Part shown: positions 53,794-62,932 of the stretch, piece by piece | Layout of the letters: every line of letters starts with the position of its first letter | Numbering within the stretch: position 1 is the first letter of the stretch | NCBI RefSeq assembly: GCF_900114915.1 | Contig: NZ_FOUS01000004.1 | Span: 124,001 to 188,000 of the forward strand | DNA length: 64,000 nucleotides | Direction: 5' to 3' | DNA from: Bradyrhizobium sp. Rc3b | GTDB taxonomy: Bacteria; Pseudomonadota; Alphaproteobacteria; Rhizobiales; Xanthobacteraceae | Made by a program: the position numbers and the translations under genes | The notes under the pieces: generated by a model | The model's input: the letters and a program-made list of their open reading frames with translations, nothing else | What the model was told of the DNA's origin: nothing | The model's database searches: none

Positions 53794-56700
53794 ATGAATT
53801 TCAGCACGTTGTTCGAGCGCAGGCGAAACGCATTGCTGGCCGGCGCGGCTCTCGGCTTGCTCCTGGCAAGCGGTCTCACGACGGCGGCCCATGCCGATGG
53901 CGGAACCGGCGGTGCGACCGGCCTGGCCGTAGGCGGCGCCGGCGGTATCGGTGATGCTGGCGCAGCGGGAGGTGATGGTACGGCCGCTATCGATTCCGCT
54001 ACCGATGCGGGCAGTGGAGGAGGTGGTGGTGCGGGCGGAGGTGGAAGCGGAGGCACAGGCGGGGGTTTTAGTGCCGGCGCGGGTGGCGCGGGCGGAACGG
54101 CCGGCTCTCTAAACGGGGCAAATGGCGGCAACGGTAGCGGCAGCGGGGGCGGCGGAGGCGGCGGTGGGTTCAGCGGCGGCGTCATCGGCGGCAACGGCGG
54201 CAACGGAGGTAATCCTATAGATTCTGTACTCAACGCCCCTGCTGGAAACTTTGCTTCCCGCGGGTCGGGAGGTGGTGGTGGCGGCGGCGGCGGCTCTGGC
54301 CTCGGCACCGGCGGTTCGGGAGGTGCGGGCGGGGCGGGCGGCGCAGGAGAAGTAAATGCGTCGTCGAATGGCGCGGGGGATTCTGTCATTGCGCGCGCCG
54401 CTGGTGGCTACGGCGGAAACGGCGGCGATGGCGGGATCGGAAACCTGCAAGCCGGGTCCTTTACCTTCAATGCCAACAGCATCGGCGGAGCCGGCGGCGC
54501 GGGCGGGACCGGCGGCGACGGGATCGCTGTCGCGGCGGCCACCGGCGCGGGAGGACATGCGGCTGCGATCGGAACTGGCGGCAACGGCGGTAGCGGCGGC
54601 AGTGGTCGCGCCGCTTTTGAAGTGACCGGGTTCAATATCACCGTGGTCAATACGGCGATTGCCACAGGCGGCGCCGGTGGCGCAGGCGGAAACGGCGGAT
54701 TCGGGTCGGGATTGGAAACGACCGATGGGACAACCGGCACATATCTTGTGTTCGGAACTGGTGGAAACGGCGGGAACGGAGGAACTGGCGGGGCCGGTGC
54801 GGTCTTTACCGGTTCCGCCGTCACCTTCATCAACTCAGGCTCGGTGATTGCCGGAGCCGGTGGTGCTGGAGGACTCTTGGGGGGAGCGGGTGGTGGGGGC
54901 AACGGCGGCCTCAGCGGGACAAGTGACATTCGAGTGGGACTCCCCGGTGCCGGCGGCACAGGCGGAACGGGCGTCCTGTTTCAAGGAGCAGATTCGATAT
55001 TCAAAAATACTGGATCAGTGGCCGGCGGAACCGGCGGAGCGGGCGTCGCTGTCGGAATGAGCGGCGCAGGTGGTGCCGCTGTTCAGTTTGCCGCTTCGGG
55101 CGCAACCCTGATCAACGCCGGCCAGATCGTCGGTGGCAATAGTGGCGCTCCCGACCCTTCCGGCACTGCAGGCGCGGGCGGTGCCGGCGTCATTGGCTCC
55201 GGCCTCACGATCACCAACAGCGGCACGATCAGCGGCGGTCTCGACGGCGGCGGAACGGTCAGGCAATTTGCGATCGAGCTAACCGGTGGCTCCAATGCCA
55301 TCAGTCCGGGCGGCGCCATCACCGGCGGAATCCAATTGCAGGCTGGTTCGCTGATGCCGGCGCTGCCCGGCTCGACGGTTGGCGCAACGCTGAACGTCAA
55401 CGGTCCGATGTTCCTGGCGCCAGGTTCGGCCTACACCATCCGCCTCAGTGGCGCGGCCAACGATTCCATCACCGCAACCGGCGTAGCGACGGTGTCGGGC
55501 GCAACAGTGTCGGCGACGATCTCCGGCGGTTCGGGCAGTCCTCTCGGCCAGCACACCATCATCACGGCGAGCGCGATCAGCGGCACGTTTGCCTCGTTCT
55601 CCGCGTCATCGACGTCAGCCTTCTTGCAGGAATCGCTGTCGTACGATGCGACGCACGTCTACCTGAACATCACGGGCAATGGCGCTGGCGGTAATGTGGA
55701 CTTCACGACGGTCACGCAGACGGTCAATCAGTTCAACGTCGCGTCCGCGCTGAACGCGGCGGGCAACGCCAATGGCTTCAGCGGACCGCTCTTCAACGCC
55801 CTTGTGGGCCTTTCCGCTGTGCAGGCGCGTGCCGCATTCACGTCCCTTGACGGCGAAGCGGCGACAGGGGCGCAGCGCGCCTCCTTCCGCTTCATGGACC
55901 AGTTTCTCAATTTAATGCTCAACCCCTTTGTCGACGGCCATTTCGGCGCCGCCACGGGCGGTGGTGTCACCGGCTTTGCGCCGGAGGAGCAGGCCAACCT
56001 GCCGCCGGACTTGGCGCAGGCCTACGCATCGGTGTTCAAGGCGCCGCCACCTGCAAGCTTCGCGCAGCGCTGGAGCCTGTGGAATGCTGCGTTCGGCGGC
56101 AGCGGCAAGACCAGCGGCGATCCCGTGATCGGTTCGACCGACACCAGGCTCAGCACCTATGGGGTCGCCGGCGGTATCGATTATCGCCTCTCGCCCTCGA
56201 CGGTGATCGGCCTGGCTGCGGCCGGCGGCGGCACCAATTGGGGATTGTCGAACAGCCTCGGCAGCGGCCGCAGCGAGTCCGCGCAAATCGGCGCTTATGC
56301 GAGGACGGTGATCGGTCCGGCCTACATCGCCGAGTCGATCGCTTTTGCCAATCACTGGTTCACGACCGACCGAACCGCGCTCGGCGGCAATCTGCGCGCG
56401 ACCTTCACCGGCCAGAGCATTGGCGCGCGCATCGAAGGAGGTTACCGTCTTGCCGTGACGCCCAACTTCGGGATCACGCCCTATGCGGCGGCGCAGGCGC
56501 AGGCATTTCGCTCCGGCGCCTACAGCGAGACCGACGTGAATAATCTGGGCTTCGGCCTGACCTACGCAGCCAAGCAAGCCACCGATGTCCGAACCGAGCT
56601 CGGTGCCCGTTTTGATCATCCGACACTGCTCGGTGGCACGCCGCTGATCGTGCGCGCGCGACTGGCCTGGGCACACGATTTCGTCGATACGCCTTGGCTC

Positions 56701-56898
56701 AATGCAGCGTTTCAGGCGTTGCCGCTCTCGAACTTCACCGTGTTCGGCGCACCGATTCCGCACGATTCCGGCCTCGCCTCGATTGGCGCCGATTGGTACC
56801 TGAACCAGAACTGGAAACTGCTTGCCAAATTCGATGGTGAATTTGCCAAGCGCTCGGACCTCTACGCCGGCACAGTGGCGCTGCGGTACTCTTGGTGA
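53794..56898 (+). CDS. Glycine-rich autotransporter (type V secretion)
   Basis: 1034 residues; GGAGGGGGTC precedes the ATG. Extended N-terminus, then a signal peptide with cleavage near AHA-DG (about residue 34). The passenger domain (about 35-620) is extraordinarily glycine-rich, with GGxGG-type repeats and alanine, serine and asparagine fillers, then a beta-helix-like tail with FNVASALNAAGNANG. A linker (about 680-720, QRASFRFMDQFLNLML) leads to a C-terminal beta-barrel (about 770-1034) ending in an aromatic residue (VALRYSW). It exports its own passenger across the outer membrane. The passenger resembles mycobacterial PE_PGRS composition by convergence only. A GC hairpin without T-run follows. 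Confidence 0.88.
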   Translation: MNFSTLFERRRNALLAGAALGLLLASGLTTAAHADGGTGGATGLAVGGAGGIGDAGAAGGDGTAAIDSATDAGSGGGGGAGGGGSGGTGGGFSAGAGGAGGTAGSLNGANGGNGSGSGGGGGGGGFSGGVIGGNGGNGGNPIDSVLNAPAGNFASRGSGGGGGGGGGSGLGTGGSGGAGGAGGAGEVNASSNGAGDSVIARAAGGYGGNGGDGGIGNLQAGSFTFNANSIGGAGGAGGTGGDGIAVAAATGAGGHAAAIGTGGNGGSGGSGRAAFEVTGFNITVVNTAIATGGAGGAGGNGGFGSGLETTDGTTGTYLVFGTGGNGGNGGTGGAGAVFTGSAVTFINSGSVIAGAGGAGGLLGGAGGGGNGGLSGTSDIRVGLPGAGGTGGTGVLFQGADSIFKNTGSVAGGTGGAGVAVGMSGAGGAAVQFAASGATLINAGQIVGGNSGAPDPSGTAGAGGAGVIGSGLTITNSGTISGGLDGGGTVRQFAIELTGGSNAISPGGAITGGIQLQAGSLMPALPGSTVGATLNVNGPMFLAPGSAYTIRLSGAANDSITATGVATVSGATVSATISGGSGSPLGQHTIITASAISGTFASFSASSTSAFLQESLSYDATHVYLNITGNGAGGNVDFTTVTQTVNQFNVASALNAAGNANGFSGPLFNALVGLSAVQARAAFTSLDGEAATGAQRASFRFMDQFLNLMLNPFVDGHFGAATGGGVTGFAPEEQANLPPDLAQAYASVFKAPPPASFAQRWSLWNAAFGGSGKTSGDPVIGSTDTRLSTYGVAGGIDYRLSPSTVIGLAAAGGGTNWGLSNSLGSGRSESAQIGAYARTVIGPAYIAESIAFANHWFTTDRTALGGNLRATFTGQSIGARIEGGYRLAVTPNFGITPYAAAQAQAFRSGAYSETDVNNLGFGLTYAAKQATDVRTELGARFDHPTLLGGTPLIVRARLAWAHDFVDTPWLNAAFQALPLSNFTVFGAPIPHDSGLASIGADWYLNQNWKLLAKFDGEFAKRSDLYAGTVALRYSW

Positions 56899-57044
56899 TG
56901 GCCGCGCCCCGCGCAAGGGGGCGCCAGCGATCGAGGTCAATCCGCATCGAGCGATCGTGCACGGCCGAGGCCGCCGACTGCCATGAACAATTGCGACATG
57001 CCCGCGAAGCCGCGAGCACGCATGATCAATGACAACAGAAGCCT

Positions 57045-57740
57045 TCAGTAAGCGAGCTTTGGATACCAGTCGGTACCGCGCCCCTCTGGCGTGGTGTCTA
57101 AGATGGTCCAGAGCGGATCGAAGTCGGGCGCGCCGCGGGGATCCTGTTGGGGGTCAGCCATCGTGGCACCCATCTCGCCGGACCAGAAATGCCGGATCGT
57201 GCCGTTGCGCTGCGTGAACACGCTGTAGCCGGGCACGTCGGCGTCCTCGGCGCTGACGTAGTCGCGCGTGTAATCGCCGGAGAGGTCGGAGAAGATCTTG
57301 TGTCGTGTCCAGCCGCGCGCCTTCTTTGCCTCGATCAACCGCGCGATCGGCGATCGCGCGATGAAGACGAAGGCGATACGCTGCTCGATGTCGGGCAATT
57401 TATGTTCCCACGTGCTCATGAATGAGGTGCACATCGGGCAGGGCGTCTGCCGCTGCGGCCCGAACATGTAGCTGTAGATCGCGAGCGTCTGCTTGCCGTC
57501 AAACAAATCGGCGAAACTCGCTTTGCCGTTCTCGCCTTCGAACACGTAGTCCTTCTTCACCTCGCCCCCGGGCGGCAGGGACCGGCGCAGTTCAGCGACA
57601 CGCTCGATATGACGACGCAGTTCGATCTCCTCGGCCAGGAGGCTTTGGCGGGTGCGGCGGTAGTCGGCGCTTTCGTTGGGAAAATGAGCTTTGTTCGTGC
57701 GAGCGAGCTCGGAAGCAGGCTTCAGTATGGAACTATTCAT
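57045..57740 (-). CDS. DUF899-family thioredoxin-like protein
   Basis: 231 residues from the ATG at 57740 with AGAGGTCA upstream. LFDGKQTLAIYSYMFG, a CPMC motif (PCPMCTSFM) and TRHKIFSDLSGDYTRDY fit DUF899, a thioredoxin-fold family. The C-x2-C could be redox active. Function unknown. A longer start at 57800 has a poor site. Confidence 0.85.
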   Translation of the reverse strand: MNSSILKPASELARTNKAHFPNESADYRRTRQSLLAEEIELRRHIERVAELRRSLPPGGEVKKDYVFEGENGKASFADLFDGKQTLAIYSYMFGPQRQTPCPMCTSFMSTWEHKLPDIEQRIAFVFIARSPIARLIEAKKARGWTRHKIFSDLSGDYTRDYVSAEDADVPGYSVFTQRNGTIRHFWSGEMGATMADPQQDPRGAPDFDPLWTILDTTPEGRGTDWYPKLAY

Positions 57741-57925
57741 GGCGTGACCTCTGGTTGGGGCCTCTCCGTGAAGACGTCCGGCGGCCCCTCGTTCCGACAC
57801 CTACGCTCACTTATTTGACATAGCCCGAACGACACGCCGTTACGGCCGGAACCCAATTTGGATCCGGGCGTCGATATGCAATTGCGGACTTGCTTGGTTC
57901 GCCGTCGCTCGGAAGGGCTGGTCCA

Positions 57926-58825
57926 ATGAAGTTCGAGGATTTCGAGGCCGCCGATGTTCAGGCGGAGGAAGCGCGGATTTTCATCCGTCGGGCCGGTTCG
58001 GGACCGGCAATTCTCCTGCTGCACGGATTTCCCCAGACGCATCTGATGTGGCGAGACGTTGCGCCGTTGCTCGCGCAAGACTTCACCGTAATCTGCGCCG
58101 ATCTTCGCGGATATGGTCGCAGCGCTTGTCCGCCCTCCAGCCCGGACCACGCGCCATATTCGAAACGGGCGATGGCAAAGGACATGGTGTCCGTCATGAC
58201 GAAGCTTGGCTTCGATCGCTTCTCGGTTGCGGGCCATGATCGCGGTGGCCGTGTCGCTTACCGGCTCGCGCTCGACCATGGCGACCGCGTGGAGCGGCTC
58301 GCCGTCCTCGACGTCGTTCCGATCGCCGATGCCTGGGAGCGTGCCGACAAGGAACTGGCGGTCGGCTATTGGCCCTGGTCGTTGCTCGCGCAGCCTGAAC
58401 CTCTCCCTGAGCGGCTATTGTCCGCGGCTCCCGATGCCGTCATCGACAATGCGCTCCATGGCTGGGGGTCGCGAGCAGACAGTTTCAGTCAGGCCGTCCG
58501 GACGTCCTATGTCGAGGCGTTGCGCGATGAGGCGCATGTTCACGCGATCTGCGAGGAATATCGAGCGGCGGCGACGATCGATCATGAGCACGATCTGGCG
58601 GATCGCAATTCCGGCCGCCGGATTGATTGCCCTGTCCTGATCCTCTGGAGCCGCCGCGGCCCGTTGAATTCCTGGTATGCGAGCGAGGGCGGCCCCTTAG
58701 GGCTATGGCGGACCTGGGCCGATGACGTGCAAGGAAAGCCGCTCGATGGAGGACATTTCTTTCCGGAGGATATTCCGCAGCAGACGGCCCTTGAGCTGAA
58801 TCGGTTCTTCAGGAGCGATAGCTAG
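57926..58825 (+). CDS. Haloacetate-dehalogenase-like alpha/beta hydrolase
   Basis: 299 residues; GGAAGGGCTGG upstream of the ATG. Nucleophile Asp105 in GHDRGGRV, Asp129 in VLDVVP, His277 in DGGHFFP and RGYGRS give the fluoroacetate-dehalogenase layout. WSLLAQPEPLPE matches that family closely. By recall of the RPA1163 enzyme, its halide-binding His155-Trp156 corresponds to Pro150-Trp151 here, and its Tyr219 may correspond to Thr217. So the fold is clear but defluorination is doubtful. Confidence 0.85.
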   Translation: MKFEDFEAADVQAEEARIFIRRAGSGPAILLLHGFPQTHLMWRDVAPLLAQDFTVICADLRGYGRSACPPSSPDHAPYSKRAMAKDMVSVMTKLGFDRFSVAGHDRGGRVAYRLALDHGDRVERLAVLDVVPIADAWERADKELAVGYWPWSLLAQPEPLPERLLSAAPDAVIDNALHGWGSRADSFSQAVRTSYVEALRDEAHVHAICEEYRAAATIDHEHDLADRNSGRRIDCPVLILWSRRGPLNSWYASEGGPLGLWRTWADDVQGKPLDGGHFFPEDIPQQTALELNRFFRSDS

Positions 58826-58972
58826 TTGCGCGTTCGCAACCTGCGAAGATGGCTCGCTCGCATCCGGCGCGATGCTCGCCACGATCTTGGTGCTGTCGGC
58901 ATCCGACCGCCCCTCCGGCCAAAACTGGCCGACCACGATGGTGCCTTCGACCTCCAAGAGTCCAACGGGCAT
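58826..58972 (-). pseudogene. Truncated gene start, nuclease-like N-terminus
   Basis: An ATG at 58972 has a strong site (GAGAGGAGCGGCC) and opens MPVGLLEVEGTIVVGQFWPEG followed by SDADSTKIVASI. This resembles the start of thermonuclease-type or related small secreted-nuclease proteins I recall from Bradyrhizobium. The frame then runs into the antisense of the hydrolase gene and ends at 58703 without family features. I read it as a truncated remnant; the family call is weak. Confidence 0.4.
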
Positions 58973-59066
58973 CGGCCGCTCCTCTCGAACCGGCGCGGTC
59001 GCTCCCTTGAGACGGCGACCCGCGCGCGGGACGGGCGCGACCCGCGCGCGGCCCCGGCAAACAAAA

Positions 59067-59093
59067 CGCCCGCGCACCTCAAGTGCGCGGGCG
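59067..59093 (-). terminator. Terminator for the minus-strand small-gene pair
   Basis: An 11-bp perfect stem (CGCCCGCGCAC at 59067-59077 with GTGCGCGGGCG at 59083-59093) over a 5-nt loop. On the minus strand it is followed by TTTTGT, after the gene ending at 59121. Confidence 0.8.
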
Positions 59094-59120
59094 ACGATCG
59101 AAGCCGGTTGCGTCTGCAGA

Positions 59121-59612
59121 TCAAGACCTGTGCGGACAGACCATCGTCAGATTCAGCAGCGTCGGCTTGTCCGAGCCCTTCTTGTATTCCCACTCCAACC
59201 GGATCTCGTGCCGATGGGCATAGGCATCGCTTGCCGCGTGGCTGATGATCTTCGTCTTCATCGGGATCGGCGGCTCCGAGTTGAAGCATTTCCGCACGCA
59301 GGCATCGAGCAGGTCACATCGTGTCAGCGGGATGACGCCGGGCTCGTCCTTGGAGAGCGGGACCGTGTTCGGCTGGGTGCTCAGGTCGACCCGAGCCCGG
59401 CCCTTCTCCTTGTGCCAGTACTTGGCGCTGCCCTGCGGCCATATCGACGGCGGGTTCAAGATCAAATGGTATTGGCCGTATTCCAGGGTCGGCAGGTCGA
59501 TGTCATCGGATGCCTTGAGCTTGGCGACGCTCTTTTTCATGTTCGCGAGGGGATAGTAATTGGCGTTCATCAAGTCTCGAAATGCCTTGCCGCTATATAC
59601 CAGTCCGGCCAT
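59121..59612 (-). CDS. Hypothetical protein, 163 residues
   Basis: 163 residues from the ATG at 59612 with AAAGAGGCG upstream. No family recognised. Visible features are GQYHLILNPPSIWPQGSAKYW, CDLLDACVRKCFN with three cysteines, MKTKIISHAASDAYAHRHEIRLEWEYKKG and a C-terminal CPHRS. No signal peptide or membrane segments. A strong terminator follows, and the smaller gene at 59593 overlaps its start, so the two may form one unit. Confidence 0.65.
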   Translation of the reverse strand: MAGLVYSGKAFRDLMNANYYPLANMKKSVAKLKASDDIDLPTLEYGQYHLILNPPSIWPQGSAKYWHKEKGRARVDLSTQPNTVPLSKDEPGVIPLTRCDLLDACVRKCFNSEPPIPMKTKIISHAASDAYAHRHEIRLEWEYKKGSDKPTLLNLTMVCPHRS

Positions 59613-59790
59613 CGCCTCTTTCCTCGATATGTCTGTTTGTCAAAAACCGTAGCGTCTGGCCGCAACTTCGCGTCACGCGGCGGCCGATCACACAATTTGT
59701 TGTGTGCAGGCACGCTACCATCCACGACTGCACTTCGTCCAGCGAGCTACCATCCGGTAAGGTCGCGTATCCCGCAAGCCTAATTGCCAT
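59593..59790 (-). CDS. Possible small protein, 65 residues
   Basis: 65 residues; TAGAGGACTAC precedes the ATG at 59790. The start MAIRLAGYATLPDGSSLDEVQ looks protein-like. Its stop overlaps the start of the next minus-strand gene by 20 bp, a coupling pattern. No family recognised; the codon pattern is not strongly biased. Confidence 0.35.
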   Translation of the reverse strand: MAIRLAGYATLPDGSSLDEVQSWMVACLHTTNCVIGRRVTRSCGQTLRFLTNRHIEERGDGRTGI

Positions 59791-59875
59791 GTAGTCCTCT
59801 ATTGGTAATGTAAGCTGAAGGTCTCGCGGGCGCGGGTAGCGAAGACTGCTGAGGCAGTCGTTTGAAGGCGCTGGA

Positions 59876-62800
59876 ATGCATTGCTTCGCGTGTCAGTCGG
59901 CGATCGGTCCGGGCGATAGCTGGTGCTCCAAATGCGGAGCGGCAGTCCGCGAGCGCGCTGAGCCCGACAGCGAACGGCGGTTCGTGACCATTTTGCGCGC
60001 CGACGTCGTCGATTCCACTGGACTTGTTGCCGAGCTGGAGCCGGAGGCGGCGGTGTCGCGCCTTGAGCCGGCTCTCGCGGCGATGAGAGGCGCGGTGCGC
60101 CAGTTTGGCGGCATCGTCAGCAAGGAGCTCGGGGACGGGCTGGCCGCGGTGTTCGGTGCCCCGATCGCCGACGACAACCACGCGCCGCTCGCCTGCCACG
60201 CAGCCATCGAGCTCGTTCGGCGTGTTGGCAGCCTGGGCGATCCCGGTCTTCAGGTCCGGGTCGGGCTCCACTCGGGGCATGTGGTCGCCTACATGGTCGC
60301 CAGCGAATTTTCCAAGGTTTATGAGATCGGCGGGGCCGCCCAGCATCTGGCCGCGCGGCTGGAAGCGGCGGCCGAGGCGAACCAGGTCTACGTCTCTGAG
60401 GCCTGTCAGAAGCTGGCGGACGGGCATGTCCGCTTCGAATTCCTGGGTCGCAAGACGCTCCGCGGTTTCGGCGAGCCGATGCCCGTGTACCGGGTCATGG
60501 GCGCGAGCGATCTTTCGAGCTGGCGGGTCCGGCGTGCGCGCAGTGTTTCCCGATTTGTCGACCGCACGACGGAGCGGGCCTTGCTGTGGCGTGCGGCCGA
60601 AAGGGTCAGCGCTAGCCGCCAGACCGTTCTGCTCATGGGTGACGCCGGCATCGGAAAGTCGCGGCTTGCGCACGAGTTCGCGCAGGATCTTCGCGCCAGC
60701 GGCTGGCGGCTGATCGATGCCGAGTGCAGCCCGAATCTCCAGGGCGCGCCGTACAGCGCCCTCAAGCGATTGTTGCTGTCGATCTTCGACTTGGCCGCAA
60801 GGGATCAGGTCAGGGCGGATGATCCCAGAGGGGCGTTGCCGGCCGTGCAGCAGCGAGCCATCGACGCGGTCCTGGACCTGCCGATCTCCGATCCGCAATG
60901 GGACGAACTGGAGCCGCACGCGCGCGGTCGCGCGATTTCAGATGCGAGCTGCGCGATCGTCGAGAGCATCGCCCGTCGTCAGCGCACGATCCTTCTGATC
61001 GAAGACCTGCATTGGATCGATCGGGCCAGCGATACGGTCATGGCCACTCTCTCCGCGCTGCAATGTCCCGATTTGCTCGTGCTGCTGACCACGCGGCCCA
61101 ACGGGATGCCGGTGTGGATTGCGCGCTGTCACGCAGAGATCGTGGCCATGCGGCCCCTCGACGACGATTCGGGCCTGGCCATGCTCGCGGAAATGCTCGG
61201 CCCCGCCACCACCAACGCGGACCTGAAGAACCGGATCATCTCCCACACCGCAAACGTCCCGCTGTTCATCGAGGAAGTCTGCCGCAGTCTGAAGGATAGC
61301 GGCTTACTCCTCGGTCAGTGGGGCGACCTGTCTCTTGCGCGTCCCGTGGAAGAGCTCGGCATTCCCACCAGCATTCAAGGTGTGATCGCGGCGCGGCTCG
61401 ATCGCGTGTCACGACAGGAACGGTCGCTCCTGCAGATCGCCGCGGCGTTTGGCCCCCGGACAAATCAGGCCCTGCTTCGGAAGATCGCGGCCTTGCCGGA
61501 AGGCGTGCTGCAGGATTGCCTCACCGCGCTCGACCGGGCCGAACTGCTCGTCAGGATCGATAGCGAGTTGGAGGACTCGCTCGAATTTCGGCACGAGATG
61601 GTCCGGCAGGTGACCTACGATTCCATGGTCGAAAAGGTGCGCGAAAGCATCCATGCCAGCATCCTCGCAGCGCTCGAGGACGACGAGGCATCGAACGACG
61701 GGCCGGACGCGCTCTGCTATCACGCGACGAGGGCGAAGGATTGGCAGAAGGCGTTTCACCATGGCAGAAGCGCCGCTCGAAAATGTCTGGTGCGCTCAGC
61801 CTATGCCGACGCGGTCGACTATTTCGAGATCGCGATGGGGTCTCTCGACAAGACCCCGGTGACGCAAGCGCGAGAAGCAGACGCTATCGATCTCCGGATG
61901 GAGGCGCGTTTGGCCTTTGCCGGATCGGGGCGCGTCGCCGAAGCCCTGGATCTGGGACGCGAAGCCGAACGGCGCGCCGATGCAATCGACGACATCGGGC
62001 GCAAGATCGCGGCCATGACCGTGAGAGCAGGCGCGCAGAACTTCTACGGAACGCCGGTCGAAGCTGTCGCGATCGGGGAAGAGGTCGTGCGTCTGGCGGA
62101 AAGCTCAGGCAATCCCGGCTGGCGTAATCTCGCACAATATGGTCTTGGGCAGGCCTATTTTCTCTGCGGCCGCTATCATAGCGCCGAGAAGATGCTGGCC
62201 GCGGCACGTGCCGGTCTCGTGGGCTCGGCATCGAGTGCCCCGATCGGCACGACTCCACGATCCTTGCTCCTCCTCTGCTGCATGATGAACGCCATCACTC
62301 ACACCGTCATGGGCGAGCTCGACACCGCCGAGCAGCTTCAGCAACAAGCGGCTGCGATCGCGGAGGAGACCGGACGTCCCTACGACCGCGTCGCCGCCGC
62401 CTATAGCGGCGGCTGCCTGATGCTCGGCCGGGGCGACCCGGCGGCGGCCGCCGCCATTCTCGAAGACGGGTTTGTGCTGGCGCAGAAGCACGGCATCCGC
62501 CTGTTCGTGCCGGTGCTCGCCTGCCACCTCGGCATGGCCTATCTGGAGCAGGGGCTGTTCGACCGGGCGCGCGGCATGCTGACCGAGGCGCGCGAGGAGG
62601 CCAAGGCGGTCGGCTACACCTCGGCGGTGCTGCGCAGCTCGATCTACCTTGCGCTCGCGACCTGCCGCCTCGGCGATGTCAGGGCCGCGCAGAACATGCT
62701 GCGCGAGGCGCGCAACACCGCCCGCCAGCAGGGGTTTTCGGGCCTCGAGGCCGAGGCCCTGTTCGGCGAAGCCGTTGTGACGCCCGCCTCGAGTACCGAG

Positions 62801-62932
62801 AGCAGGGCGGCCATCCTTACCGCGCTGCGCGCCGCCATCGCGATCGCCTCCGAAAGCGGCGCGGGGCCGCTCCAGCGCAAGGCCGAGGCGATGCTGACCG
62901 AGGTGCTCGCCCAGGGCAGCGAGCTGATCTGA
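59876..62932 (+). CDS. Zinc-ribbon cyclase/AAA-ATPase/TPR signalling protein
   Basis: 1018 residues. N-terminal zinc ribbon with Cys3, Cys6, Cys17 and Cys20. Class III cyclase domain (about 35-210) with Asp43, Asp46 and Asp87 (LGDGLAAVFG) and Lys84; the Asn position of the Asn/Arg pair is His157, with Arg161 kept (AAQHLAARLE). An AAA/NACHT-like ATPase follows (Walker A GDAGIGKS at 255-262; Walker B region ILLIEDLHW). The C-terminal half is helical with TPR-like units. Similar proteins combine cAMP/cGMP synthesis with a regulated ATPase. The ligand or partner is unknown. Confidence 0.87.
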   Translation: MHCFACQSAIGPGDSWCSKCGAAVRERAEPDSERRFVTILRADVVDSTGLVAELEPEAAVSRLEPALAAMRGAVRQFGGIVSKELGDGLAAVFGAPIADDNHAPLACHAAIELVRRVGSLGDPGLQVRVGLHSGHVVAYMVASEFSKVYEIGGAAQHLAARLEAAAEANQVYVSEACQKLADGHVRFEFLGRKTLRGFGEPMPVYRVMGASDLSSWRVRRARSVSRFVDRTTERALLWRAAERVSASRQTVLLMGDAGIGKSRLAHEFAQDLRASGWRLIDAECSPNLQGAPYSALKRLLLSIFDLAARDQVRADDPRGALPAVQQRAIDAVLDLPISDPQWDELEPHARGRAISDASCAIVESIARRQRTILLIEDLHWIDRASDTVMATLSALQCPDLLVLLTTRPNGMPVWIARCHAEIVAMRPLDDDSGLAMLAEMLGPATTNADLKNRIISHTANVPLFIEEVCRSLKDSGLLLGQWGDLSLARPVEELGIPTSIQGVIAARLDRVSRQERSLLQIAAAFGPRTNQALLRKIAALPEGVLQDCLTALDRAELLVRIDSELEDSLEFRHEMVRQVTYDSMVEKVRESIHASILAALEDDEASNDGPDALCYHATRAKDWQKAFHHGRSAARKCLVRSAYADAVDYFEIAMGSLDKTPVTQAREADAIDLRMEARLAFAGSGRVAEALDLGREAERRADAIDDIGRKIAAMTVRAGAQNFYGTPVEAVAIGEEVVRLAESSGNPGWRNLAQYGLGQAYFLCGRYHSAEKMLAAARAGLVGSASSAPIGTTPRSLLLLCCMMNAITHTVMGELDTAEQLQQQAAAIAEETGRPYDRVAAAYSGGCLMLGRGDPAAAAAILEDGFVLAQKHGIRLFVPVLACHLGMAYLEQGLFDRARGMLTEAREEAKAVGYTSAVLRSSIYLALATCRLGDVRAAQNMLREARNTARQQGFSGLEAEALFGEAVVTPASSTESRAAILTALRAAIAIASESGAGPLQRKAEAMLTEVLAQGSELI

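Noticed and set aside
57737..58279. Minus-strand frame overlapping the start of the dehalogenase-like gene
   Set aside because: No motifs; it runs antisense through a clear alpha/beta-hydrolase gene.
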